A stretch of 64,000 nucleotides of DNA, from the NCBI GenBank assembly GCA_019915015.1, contig JAHBBC010000004.1, positions 1,984,001 to 2,048,000 of the forward strand. The letters run 5' to 3'. The translations under genes were made by a program, and so were the position numbers. Below the pieces are notes generated by a model that was given only the letters and a program-made list of their open reading frames with translations, had not been told where the DNA came from and searched no databases. Below, one piece after another: positions 20,900 through 31,188 of the stretch. How positions within the stretch are numbered: position 1 is the first letter of the stretch; each line of letters begins with the position of its first letter. This stretch comes from Auriscalpium vulgare. Taxonomy: Eukaryota > Basidiomycota > Agaricomycetes > Russulales > Auriscalpiaceae.

Positions 20900-21532
20900 C
20901 TGCTCGTGCGTAGACTTTGCGTTCTTGTTCAACATTCGCTGACGCTCATATCATCTTGGTAGTAGATCGCTTCGCCTTTCGTCTCCTCCGCCACGAGGCA
21001 CGGACGTGGCGGCAGCTTGTTATGGCACGAAATGCGCACCGAGTTCTTTGAACATGTTGTAATGACTTTATATGTAGATATGTACAGTCACATGGTATCG
21101 AACTCAGTGCATGTATTCCGATGTCACCCAATATTGGGGCCTGCAGGACGAGAAGATAATCATATTGTAGACGTCAGTCGGACGCATAATATTGAAAAGC
21201 GCGCGGCCCCGGCCCGTACGCGTAAGCTCTGGCACGGCTACCCTGCTTCGTTCCCTTTCGTTCCTCGTCGAGTGTGCGGCCGTCGCCGCCTGATCGACTC
21301 CGTGCCGGTGGGCATTTATCACCATTTCTGAGAAAATGTAAACCAGACACAAAAGAAACACGGACCAGCTGACCATGGCAAGCATCTTTTTTGACACATG
21401 GCGAGTCCGAGTCTTTGGTCTCCTTGGACCGGCCTCCATTGTCCCGCACGACCACAGCCTCGAGAATATGTGACCTCTCTTTGAGAGTCTGCGTAGGTCT
21501 TCCTCTTCTCCCTCATTCTCCTTTAGCTCAAC
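20900..21532 (+). other. Intergenic FunK1 3' flank and short-form promoter, duplicate
   Basis: Duplicate of 10769-11401. It holds the FunK1 3' flank and then the short-form promoter block. No gene is seen. Confidence 0.5.
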
Positions 21533-22871
21533 ATGTTTATCTTCTACCTGAAGGAAGCCGCCGCTGAGCGCACTCACGCCGCCTCCGGGACGGAACCATT
21601 CTCCAAGGACTCGTGGCGGCTCGCTCTCCATGATCTGGAGTCGGAGGAAGAAATTTATCGACTGCGCCCCAAGGACGTCGTCCCGCACATCGCGGCGCTG
21701 TGTGCGGGTGACGTGCTGAGCGAGTACAGGACCGCCTCGTGGGCTTGCTACACCAAGACACTCCTGCCGCATGTGCATTACCGGCTCGTTCTAGGCATCG
21801 TCGGGACTGCGCTGAAAAGATTCAGTTGCACTCGCGATTTGTGCACCGCGATAAGGGACGCTGCCGAAGGTACGAGAGCCTTGTGGATGAATATTCTGAG
21901 TGCTGTCTGACGTCCGACCATAGCGCATGCACGTGCTTACGAACTCGCGGAAGTTTTGCACCGAGATATCAGCGCCGGCAACATTCTCTTCTACAAGACA
22001 AGAAATGCCGTCGCTCCGCTCCGAGCTCTCGCGACCAAACATGTACAACGCCAAGCCTACAATCTGGTTAATATACGGGTAACCGCGGACGGTGTTATCA
22101 GAGGACTACTAATCGACTGGGATTTGTGCAAGATCATCCGGAAGCTGGAGAAGGAGAGTCGGCGGCAAGACTGGCGCACAGTGAGTGATCATTTTATCTT
22201 CTCGGTCACCAAGTCTCATGCCACCCCAGGGGACATGGCAGTTCATGTCGGGACTGCGATTGAAGAACCCAGCGAAGCCGCACGAACTCTCCGACGACCT
22301 CGAATCCTTCGTTCACGTCTTGACATATCACCTCGTTCTCTATCGCCCCATGAAGAACCTCACCGTTTCCACGAACGTCCATTCCGTATTTGATGAGTAC
22401 GATGTTCGCGCAGAGGACAACGTCATCGTCGGCGGCGTGGGCAAGGTCTCGTTTTTTACGAACAGTCAATTGCAAAACAGTCTGTTCCGGAACGCGCTTC
22501 CCCAACCCTGCGCCAACATCGTACGGGACCTCAGGAAGCTCTTTGCCCCGTTCTACATTGAAGACGACGAGGATTCAACTCCGGACTCCAACAAGGAAGA
22601 TCCCCGCAAGGCTGTCCAGTCATCAGATGCTCTTTTGAAAATATTTGGAGACTGGCTTGACAAGGACGGATGGCTCACCGACGATGGCTGCGAGCCTGTT
22701 TTCATTCGTGCCCGGGAACCGCAGAACAAGCGTACGAGCTCTTACATCTCGGACACGCCATCGGATACCTCCCAGTCAAGCAAGCGGCGCAAGTCGCTCA
22801 TCCAGTCCAGCAACGGCAACTCCCTGCACGCGCATTCGCTGAACTCGCTGCCGGAAGGCCACGCCATATAG
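21533..22871 (+). CDS. FunK1 kinase, short form with native 3' half
   Basis: About 420 residues and three exons. The first exon starts MFIFYLKEAA and the motifs are as in the chimera at 11402: Lys25, HRDISAGN, the 28-residue insertion, then DWDLC. Its last exon (from about 22231, GTWQFMSGLRLKNPAKP) differs from the chimera and closely matches the gene at 33207-34493. Features are TNSQLQNSLFRNALPQP, an acidic stretch EDDEDSTPDSNKED and the usual SDTPSDTSQ/KRRK tail. This is therefore the parental short-form gene from which the 5' half of the chimera was copied. It lacks the N-terminal D/ExK/QxxxY domain. Substrate is unknown. Confidence 0.82.
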
Positions 22872-23216
22872 CTGCTCGTGCGTAGACGTTGCATCCTTGT
22901 TCAACATTCGGTGACGCTCATATCACCTTTTCAGTAAGTAGATCTTCCCCGCCTTCCGTCTTCTCAGCCACGGACGTCACGACTTGCGCACGGAGCCCTT
23001 TGAATGGCATGTTGTAGTAATCCTGATATATATATTGTTGCATGGTACCGGGTGCAGCACAGCAAGTCTGCTTTTATGGCCAATATTTTCATTGGCGATC
23101 TGGTAACAATAGACAGCTTCATTTGCGATGACAGCTGTGATATGAGAACATCCAGCTTGGACAAGTAAAGAGTGCGCAACGGTGACGATCAAGGGATGCA
23201 TGGGGAAACACACGAT
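22872..23216. other. Convergent intergenic region
   Basis: This is the 3' flank between a plus-strand FunK1 gene and a minus-strand membrane-protein gene. It contains a TGATATATATATTG run near 23024 but no gene. The same sequence recurs at 34494-34838 with one visible difference (GTAAAGAG against GTAAGGAG). Confidence 0.45.
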
Positions 23217-24414
23217 TCACTTTTTGACAGCAGAAACCTTCCACTTCTGCAGCATGCCAGCGTCCAAGAGCGCCGCCTCCCAGTCACCATATAGTCTGTC
23301 CGCCCTCCACTCCTCAACGCTCTTCTTCGTGAGGAATACCGTGCGCGTGTCCCTGTGATCCTCGACCTGCCGCACCGCTGAGCGCATCGAATCTGCATAG
23401 CGCCGAGTTATCTCCTCGCAGCCCAGCGTCGACAGGCCCGCGACTCGACAGAGCTGCGCCTCCAGCAAGCCTATGAACGCGGCATCGTGCTCGACTGCGC
23501 GCATCAGCCCGGAGGGCCGCGGGGCAGAGCCCGAGCGTGGAAAGAAGGGTAGTGCGTTCTTGACGACCTGTGGATCAGGTTGAGGCACAGGGCCCGGAGC
23601 CCGGGTCGTCACGAGAACTTCGAACTTGGTGCCCGATGGGTACGTGCTGAGGTGTCGGAGCGTGGACTGCAGCTCGGAGAGTGGGACCAGATCCATGTCG
23701 ACGACGTGCGTGTCGTTCTCGGCAGAAAGGCCGCGAGTGTGTAGTGCGACTTGGGGTGCATACATATAAGCGCATATATGCGTGAAACGGAGCGCATATA
23801 ATCACCTACTGCGCTTTCAGGCTGGCGGAGAGTGAGATACAGACGACTGATGCGATGTCTCGCATACTCACAATGAAGTCACGCGCGGTACGTAGCGGCA
23901 GCCAGTGCCAATGCTCGCTCGCCTCCACGGATGTTTTCCAATCGACCTCGAGCACAATCGTCCAACCGTGCACGTTGAGACCGCAGGACTTGACGAGTGA
24001 AGGCAGGTCGCGCGCCGGGTTCCGCAGCTCGACAGCGCCAGAGCACACCCTCTCCAGAAACAAGGTCAGAGGGATCGAGATGATATGTTTGCCACCGGTA
24101 CGAGCTGCGTTGACGATGGCGAGAAACGGTGCGGGCCATCGAGACTGGGTGGGCACGAGGATTGTCTGCAGGGCGATAAGTGCGGGGTTTGGGTATGGAC
24201 GAGGCTGGCGGCGAGTGCGATACCAGAACGTGAGGAACAAAGCAACAGATATGGCAGCGCCGACAGAGATGCCGATAGAGGTGCCGATAGAGGTGCCGAT
24301 AGATGTGCCGTTGAGGTGCTCGGTGAGGAGGGCAGCGAACCAGTCGAAGATGTTGCTCTGGTGGGCAAGACCGGTGGTGTGCAGACGGAGGGCTGCCACG
24401 ACGCGTTGCTGCAT
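23217..24414 (-). CDS. Predicted single-pass membrane protein, unknown function (copy a)
   Basis: Not recognised. The N-terminal exon (24414 down to about 23880; start MQQRVVAALRLHT chosen because copy b has the matching MSQRAVAALRLHT) has a 12-bp repeat coding GTSI units that leads into a hydrophobic segment (GAAISVALFLTFWY) followed by RTRRQPRP, so the rest probably faces the cytosol. The C-terminal exon (about 23749-23217) contains VVDMDLVPLSELQ, KFEVLVTTRAPG and a charged helical end MLQKWKVSAVKK. The intron between them is not settled: GTGAGT near 23874 and GTACCG near 23890 are both possible donors, with an acceptor CCAAG near 23750. It has a second copy at 34839-36057. A start further upstream is possible. 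Confidence 0.6.
24259..24312 (-). repeat. 12-bp coding minisatellite (4-5 units)
   Basis: Imperfect repeats of GCCGATAGAGRT on the plus strand encode alternating GTSI/GISV units next to the membrane segment of the minus-strand gene. The duplicate locus at 35879-35950 has more units. Confidence 0.75.
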
Positions 24415-24540
24415 GGAACGAAGCAGAGGATCACTGATGACCGTGACCGGCGAAGGTAACAAAAAGAGCTTGCCCGTGTACTTAAGAGCCTTCACCGCGG
24501 CTACGGCGCTTCGGCCGGCAAATGCCGACATCATAGACTT

Positions 24541-25189
24541 GTATGAAGTTGACGTCAGCATGGCCCACGGTGCTTATATTGATTTTCAAAGCGCATTTAT
24601 CCTCCTTCTGAGCTGGCTCAAGCACTCACCACATGCCTGTCCATTCCAATATCTTTTGCTTTATATGATCGTTGTGGCAAGGCTTCCTTCTGGTTGCTGT
24701 CGGTTCGAGCAAACGCTGTCGGGGTTGCACGGCCCGCCGGGAGGCTCAGGATATTCCGAGAGATCAACTGCAGAGAGATCAACTTTTCGTATCGAGCTGC
24801 TCTGCAGGGTCAAGCCGTCTTTGCGCCGCATCATCACCGTCCTTGTCAAGCCATGTCCGCGACGCTCCTCGATGTTCCCACTGTCCAGCACCCGAACTTC
24901 CATCTGTCGATAGTCGGTCACGTCGGTGATCTCGTCTGCAACAGGCCGTGCACCCTACCTGCCCTTGTCAACCGCCCATCTGTCCCATTCACACCCGCTT
25001 CGTCTTTGGGCTGAGTGGGTTCCCCTGCTGGAGAAGAATTCCTCGTGGTTTCCTTGTGATTCTAAGACTGTGGGTACGCATATCCTCACAGGGCATCTCT
25101 TTTCCCGCAAGCGGACGTGAGGCTTCGGGGTCCTGCGTCCCGTATTTACGAGGCATCGCAGCTCGCATCGTCTCTTGCCTCAGACCACC
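24541..25189 (+). promoter_or_regulatory. P450 upstream region, copy A
   Basis: No gene is seen. This upstream block is shared by all three P450 genes (copy C at 50095-50699; copy B split into 38581-38942 and 41768-42020 on the minus strand). It begins with TATGAAGTTGACGTCAGC, where TGACGTCA (24550-24557) is a perfect palindromic CRE/ATF-type bZIP site, also present in copy C and lost in copy B. That it regulates the gene is inferred. Confidence 0.5.
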
Positions 25190-27413
25190 ATGAGCGACGC
25201 GAGCATCACAAGTCCCTTGCACCTTCTCGCTCGGGTCGCCACCCTCGGTGTCGTGCGCCTCAACTCTCTCCACATGTGCTGTGCGAAGCTGACGCCGGTT
25301 CTTTAGGCGACCCATTGGGTTCTCAAGCGCTACGAGCCAAGGACGCATGCACCTGTCCTCGCCCTCATCTCCACCGTCCCCGCCCTCGTCCTCGCTTTCC
25401 CGTCCTCTCTGCAGGCCTTTTCCACCACAACGACTGCCGTCCTCGCATGCTACGCCACATACGTCACCGCGCTCTCCCTCTCCGTCCTGGTATACCGCCT
25501 CTCGCCGTCCCACCCGCTCGCCAAATTCCCCGGTCCACTCCTGTATAGGGTGTCGAACTTGTGCGCGCTGTCGATGGTGTGGAATGGCACACAGCACGTC
25601 GTCCTTCGGGAACTCCACGACCGCTATGGGCCCATCGTACGCGTCGGTGAGTGCTTCTTTTGTTCCTATTCTGCAGCACGACCTCATTATGGCTGCTAGG
25701 CCCTAACAAGCTGTCCGTGTGCAGTATCGACGGCATCCAAACGATCCTCGGCGCCGGTGGCGTGCCCAAAGGACGCAGTGCGTACGCCTCCGATCTCATC
25801 TACGTCCGGTCCACTCATCTGCCACTTTAGCATACGAAGCCCGGCAGGACCCGAACGCACCGAAGAACCTGCTCGTCCTCACGGGCAAGGCGCACGCGGC
25901 ACGCCGTCGCCTGTGGAACCGCGGCATGAGCCCCGAAGCGCTGCGCGAGTACGAGCGCTTCTTGCTCCGGCGCGCGACGCAGCTGTTCAGGAAGCTCGAT
26001 GGACAGAAGGGGACTGTGGACGTGTCGGCGTGGATAAGCTATTTCGCGTGAGTGCTAGTTCGCGGGTTGGTACGCTCAGGTTGACTGATGGGGCTCGTAG
26101 GTTTGACTTTATGGGCGATATGGCGTACGTTTATCTCCTGCGTTTGTTTCTACCTTGGTTTTCATTATCATTTAGGTTTGGCGGAGGCTTTGAAATGCTG
26201 CAAGATCCACAGGGTGACCGCGACATCCTCCGAAATAATATCAAGAACGCCATGCGGTGTGTATAACTTTCTGCTCGTTCATGCTCTCCGCGCTCAAGGA
26301 TTTTTCCTGTCTTTCAGCACTGTAACAGTCATATCCCAAGTCCCGTGGGGAGCCAGCACACTCCGCACTTTTCCCGTGTTCTCGCGCGATCTGCTCGCGA
26401 TGCGTGCATTCGGCGTCAAGTTCGCGACACAGCGCGTGAAGAGCGGGTCGCAGGTTAAGGATCTGTGGTACCATTTGGTCGGTCACCCCCTTCAAATTTC
26501 TTCCATGGATCGATTGCTCATTTGTTGCCAGACCGACGAGGCGAAGCACGAAAAGACCACACCACCCATGTCGGACGTTGTCGCTGATGGCGTGCTCGCC
26601 ATCATTGCTGGCGCCGACACCGTCGCCACTGCCACCCTCAGCGTGATTTACTACGTCCTCTCCACCGCCGACGGGAAGTACATGACCGCGCTGCAGCAGG
26701 AGGTGGACGAGTTTTTCGCGCGAAGTGACGCAGACTTGTTCGCTGCCGCGCGGGAGGCTGATGCGCTACCATTCCTCAATGCATGCATGTACGCGCTCCC
26801 TATACAGCCCTCGTGCTCACACAAAGATCTGACCATGTTATCACAGAAATGAAGCGTTGCGGATGCAGCCGCCTGGGCCGACGTCAGGCACGCGCCGCGT
26901 CATCGACGGCGCGCCGAAGGTCGTCAACGGGCAGTGAGCACACTCCCTGCTTCCAGCCAACTACCTCACCCCTGCTCACACATCTCCAGGCTGATCCCCT
27001 CAGGCACAGACGTCTACGTCCCGCCGTACGCCTTCCACCGCGACCCCGCGCACTTCAGCCCGCACACGAACGCCTTCTGGCCCGAGCGCTGGCTGCTCTC
27101 CACGCCCGCCGCCCTCACCGCGCTCGGCCTTTCTGCCCCCGCGGCGTCATCAGTCGTGCACATCGCCGACGCGTTCATCCCGTTCTCGGCGGGCCCCGCG
27201 AATTGCGCGGGCCGCGCGCTCGCGCGGCAGGAGATGCGCGTCGTGCTCGCGCTACTGGTGCACGGGTTCGACGTGCGGCTGGCCGCGGGCGCGGAGCGGT
27301 GGGAGGCGGAGCTGCGCGACCATTTTGTAATGAGCAGGGGCGCGCTGCCTGTTACGCTGGAGAGGCGGCGCGGGAGTGCGAGTCTCGATGCGCTGTTGGA
27401 TGGGGCTGCGTAA
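25190..27413 (+). CDS. Cytochrome P450 monooxygenase, copy A
   Basis: Haem-thiolate monooxygenase, roughly 540 residues in many exons. Exon 1 is MSDASITSPLHLLARVATLG; an intron (about 25250-25306) then leads to ATHWVLKRYEP. Hydrophobic N-terminal segments suggest an ER membrane anchor, followed by the hinge LAKFPGPLLYR. Family motifs in order are FDFMGDMA and FGGGFEML, the I-helix AGADT, the K-helix NEALRMQPPGPTS with ExxR, FWPERW, and the haem loop FSAGPANCAGRALA with the cysteine ligand. Small introns interrupt every motif block (for example after LNAC and after VVNGQ). It ends DALLDGAA. Substrate cannot be told from sequence. Upstream is a conserved block with TGACGTCA. Paralogues are at 36397-38580 and 50700-52920. 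Confidence 0.92.
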
Positions 27414-27595
27414 GAGGAATCGAGCCTGGTGACCAGCCCGGTACGAGATTTGTGCTGATAGACTTTCATGCTTGGAATGGACAGTGCAATGTCCAGTACC
27501 TGTCGTATACATGTGGCCAGAACGCAGGTTCGCCCGCCTGAACTTTCATAATAAAATTCCGACGCTTGTTGTTGACGGTCGCGGCAACGGCATAG

Positions 27596-27890
27596 CTACC
27601 GTCGTCGGTCATTGCTCACGGTGACATCAATACCGTACCAGAAAGTGAAAGTGTAGAAATATATCTCAAGATCAAGATCAATGCAAAACAAACGGCCGAC
27701 ACATTCTACTTGTAAGGAATACTTACCTAGAGACCGGTCAACATCTAATCATGACCGTCAAAACAATCTGCTCACCATTTTGCAGCTGCGCCACAGGAAC
27801 CTGTCGTCAGCCTCGGGCAGCTAGCCAGCAAAGAGAGGCGACTCACCCTCTGGAACTCATCGTACGCCGTGCTGCGCACAGTCGAGCGCG
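27596..27890 (-). pseudogene. 3' end fragment of the STT4-like PI 4-kinase gene
   Basis: On the minus strand this matches the last exons and 3' flank of the complete gene (about 49720-50020), including RSTAYDEFQR, the intron, LQNG and a TAG after TTACAAG. A few bases are inserted at the final splice acceptor (GGTAAGTATTCC against GGTATCCC). Only about 60 codons' worth plus flank is present. It abuts the 3' end of P450 copy A in inverted orientation. It cannot make a kinase. Confidence 0.85.
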
Positions 27891-28129
27891 ACGATGTCGA
27901 TGAAGACTTAGGCGGGGGCCGGGCCGCGCGGCGCGCGCACTGCGCAGGGACGGACACGTGACGCGAACCTGGCACGCGCTCAGCTTGGCACGCGGTCCTT
28001 GGTCCCGAACTCCATTGTCCTGCACGACCACACCCTCGAGGTCTGTGGCCGGAAATCCTGCTTAAAAGCTTGTCTCGAGAGCCTCCGTAGGTCTGTCTCT
28101 TCATCTTCCTTCAATCTGCTTGCGCTCAA
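27891..28129 (+). promoter_or_regulatory. Promoter of the interrupted long-form FunK1 gene
   Basis: The conserved long-form promoter block begins near 27993 (GGTCCCGAACTCCATTG), with TGCTTAAAAGCTT and CTCAAC before the ATG at 28130. Positions 27891-27960 are GC-rich sequence of unknown origin at the junction with the kinase-gene fragment. Confidence 0.5.
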
Positions 28130-28998
28130 CATGCCCTCTTTCTCCTACGTGAAGGAAGCGACTGAAAGCACTCCCGTTAAACACGGCCTCTCCGGAAGAG
28201 AGCCATTCTCTACCAATCCAAACTCAGGAGACGCAGGGCACAAGTATCTCCAGGCCGACACCGACATGCAGTACATGTTCGTCGGACCAGTCCCCTTGGC
28301 TCAGTTCCTGGAAGATTTCGTGCCGTCGGCGCCGGGTGTGCGCCCTGCGAACTCCATCGACATGGCCATGGAAGGCAAAGGCTACGAGAACAAATTTGTG
28401 AGCACTCCATCTTCATCCATCCAACAGTCGCTGACCCATGTAAGATCGCCGCGGTTCACGCAAGTGGAGTCTGCCCCAACCTCGTCTTCGTCAACACGAC
28501 CTCGAAGGGAGACAAAAGCTACGTGGAGGTTCGAAAGGCTGACATCTCGGCCTTCGTTCGTCCCCAGCCTGGCGAGCCTCAAGTGACCAGGGACAGAGCC
28601 GACTATCGCGATGTCGAGCTGTTCTTCGAAGTGAAGCCGGCCAAGGGAGATCCCTTCGTGGATCCGAAGGCCGTCGTTACTGGTGACGAGCGAAAAAATT
28701 TCATCTTCGAGGGCAAGTCTGGTGTGGCTGCGGGCACCAGAGGCCAGATGATTTCGTACGCGCTGGCACAGAACGCATCCCAATTCAGGACCTGCTCTTT
28801 TTCGGTCTTCCTCTGCGCGGGCGAGGCGCGCCTCATGCGATGGGAACGCGGTGGTGTCTTCGTCACCGAGATATTCGAGTGGCGGGGCAATCCTCTCTTC
28901 GCCGAGTTCCTCTGGCGTTTCAACCACATGACTGCCACCCAGCGCGGACGCGATCCGACTGTCACCGTGCCCACGCAGGCCGAAGCTGAGGCCGCTCG

Positions 28999-31188
28999 CA
29001 CGGCGGGCACGCTCCGAGGCTGTTTTTAGAAACAGCCTGCGAGGCTGTTCTGACACCCTTCATCGCGCCTACAGCGCACCTTACTGGCTTGCCAGATTAC
29101 CTAAGCAATTACGGACCGTCGGACCGCCAGCACGCTGTCCCTCGGGCAGTTGAGCGTTATTCGCCCCAGGACCCCAGACCACCGCTGCCTTATCCGGACA
29201 CCATGAGGCCCAACGTTGAAGGCAGTTCACCAGTATCCAGGGCAAGGGGCACGCATATGCTCCAATGCGATAGAAACTAAATATCTTCACATTTATCTGA
29301 GGCCTGGGGTCATGAGCATATTGGTTTATTACCGCATCTACTACAAATCTACTATACACAAGGAGCACAAAACTACACATGACGCCACTCGGGCCCCGCG
29401 GGTTATTGCTCGCGCACACCTTCCGGTGCACAAGAGGGGCCAGGGCACAGGCGACACTGCTCCCGACACTTCCCGCCCGTCATGCCGCCACCACACCCGC
29501 GCGCAGCGGCAGATAGACCACGCGCCGGCACTGCAGTTGCTTAACTCACACCGAGCCTATACGTCTGGGCGCGCGCGCAGGGTTTAATTGGCGCGGAGGC
29601 TGAGGGGACTGCAAGCAAAGTCATGATCTTGAGCACTAAGCCCAATTTCGACGTGTTTGACGCGCCCCATACATCGCTCTTCGCCTTCTTCCCACTCTGC
29701 CCGCCCCCAGCGCAACAGTCCGTGCTCTGTTGACATACCAAACATTGTGCCGCAGCAGTGGGGAGCTTGTTTCAAGCCAGCTTCTTGTACCCGTCGGGAA
29801 CCATGTTGAGAGAAAGGGAGTGGGCAAGGACAGGATGCTGGGAGGGAAGCGTGGAACTGGAAGTATAGGTCGAACAAGTTGAAGCCACAGGCCTAGGAAG
29901 TCGGAAACGCGACTGTGGCCGACACGCTTAGCTCAGCCTTCTCGATAAGGCAGCGGTGGTCTGGGGTCCTGGGGCGAATAACCAAAAGCTCCCTCGGGCC
30001 TGCCTGCTTCTCATCTCCGCCACGCACACACATTCAGTTTTCCTGATTACTGATGTGCAATGCACAGTGATTGCGCATATTGTCCCCTTTTCTCGAAGCT
30101 GCTCGGCCACGTTCAAGTCACAATGCAAGGTGGAGCGTCGTGGACTGCCCTGGGTTGGGCGGCGCGCTGGAGCCTGAGGTGCGCCAGGGTTGGGTGCGCT
30201 GGCAAGGGCGAGTCGGACACTCCAGCCCAGCCTATGGATAGATGATGGGGGCACAACAACTAGTACAGAGCAGGATGTATGTAGTATGGAATAAGTTACA
30301 TGTACACGGCAATGCGCGAGCGATGACGAACAAGACAAAGAGACAGACAAGACACATATGTGATATACTATACTTCAAATGTACGATACAACACAATGTT
30401 CCCGATCCCAACAAAGTAAGAACAGGAACCCAGCGCGTACGGGATGAGCATTGCGCCGCCGGGCGAGGGCGTCCAGGTGTGCACCTGCTTGCGGCGCTTC
30501 GGGCGGCGGCGCGGGTGTTGCAATGGATGACGGCGTCGGGAGAGGGTGATAGTCGAGGCGCGATGGCCCGGCGCGCGGGCGCGGGAGAGCGACGGCGGGA
30601 GAGGGCCTGCGGGCACACGCAGAAGGGACGGCGACGCGGGCCACGGGTCTGCGAACGCGCTCCGTGACTGCAGCACTAAAAAAGTCAGCAAACATCCCGC
30701 CCATGCAATTCGAAGGCGAACTCACCTGTCCTCCACCGCCGACTCTACGTCCGACTCGACGACGACGTCGTCGTCATCGCGCTCGCGGCGCATGGCGAAG
30801 GTCTGCTCGCACGCGAGGCACACGAGCGCAGCGAGCCCCGCGTGCGCAGCGGCGTTCTCCTCGTGGAGGCAGCCCGCGGCGCCCTCATCGTCCTCCTCCT
30901 CCGCGGCGGGGACTGCGGGCGCTGGTGTGGGTGTGAGCGATCGTGGGCACGGGGACGGTGGGGAGATGGGTGCGTCGAGGTAGAGGCGGCAGAAGGGCGG
31001 GAGGATGTAGGGGACTAGGTATGGGTTGAGGGCGGTGGTGAGGACGGGTGCGTGGCAGGCGGCAGAAGGGCAGGCGGCATTGATAAGATAAGATAGCAGT
31101 GACAAAGGCACGATGAAGGGGCGATGAAGGGTGTCAGAACAGCCTCGCAGGCTGTTTCTAAAAACAGCCTCGGAGCGTGCCCGCCGTG
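28999..31188. mobile_element. CACTA-like DNA transposon, non-autonomous
   Basis: 2190 bp with perfect 68-bp terminal inverted repeats that begin CACGGCGGGCACGCTCCGAG and contain an internal palindrome GGCTGTTTTTAGAAACAGCC. A 3-bp target duplication TCG flanks it (28996-28998 and 31189-31191). CAC ends and 3-bp duplications are typical of the CACTA (CMC/EnSpm) superfamily. No transposase is visible, so movement would need help in trans. Inside are an inverted pair of 39-bp repeats (29156-29194 and 29944-29982) and a piece of an intron-containing gene. Confidence 0.82.
30374..31110 (-). other. Gene fragment carried inside the CACTA-like element
   Basis: The minus strand shows coding-like sequence with YLVPYILPPFCRLYLDAP, an acidic EEEDDEGAAG, and CLACEQTFAMRRERDDDDVV, ending at a GTGAGT donor. 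A 58-nt intron (30668-30725) is followed by a downstream exon rich in Arg, Pro and Ser. Codon bias, acidic runs and a well-formed intron suggest a captured piece of a host gene. I do not recognise the parent. Start and end are probably lost. Confidence 0.45.

Larger units (their letters stand above)
12062..22192. repeat. Tandem 10.13-kb duplication, second copy
   Basis: Second copy of the block at 1930-12061, in direct orientation and immediately adjacent. Its right edge lies in the last intron of the FunK1 gene at 21533, where the sequence departs from the first copy (GATCATTTTATCTT against GATCATCTTATTTT). The near identity implies a very recent event, a homogenised array, or an assembly duplication. 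Confidence 0.92.
22193..24540. repeat. Segmental duplication, copy a (FunK1 3' half plus membrane-protein gene)
   Basis: Direct repeat of about 33815-36222 (offset 11622 over most of its length). It covers the last FunK1 exon, the 3' flank and a minus-strand gene. Identity is very high to about 24200 and lower beyond. The copies differ in a 12-bp minisatellite and in the 5' end of the minus-strand gene. Confidence 0.88.

Noticed and set aside
1930..22192. Tandem block as pure assembly artefact
   Set aside because: This is not ruled out. However, the junction lies in homologous sequence of two different paralogues, which fits unequal crossing over; a simple assembly repeat would not need a chimeric gene.
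29920..29990. Possible tRNA gene starting near TAGCTCAGCC
   Set aside because: No acceptor or T stem pairs, and the B-box (GGGGCGAATAA) is poor; it is noted only as a possible SINE-like relic.
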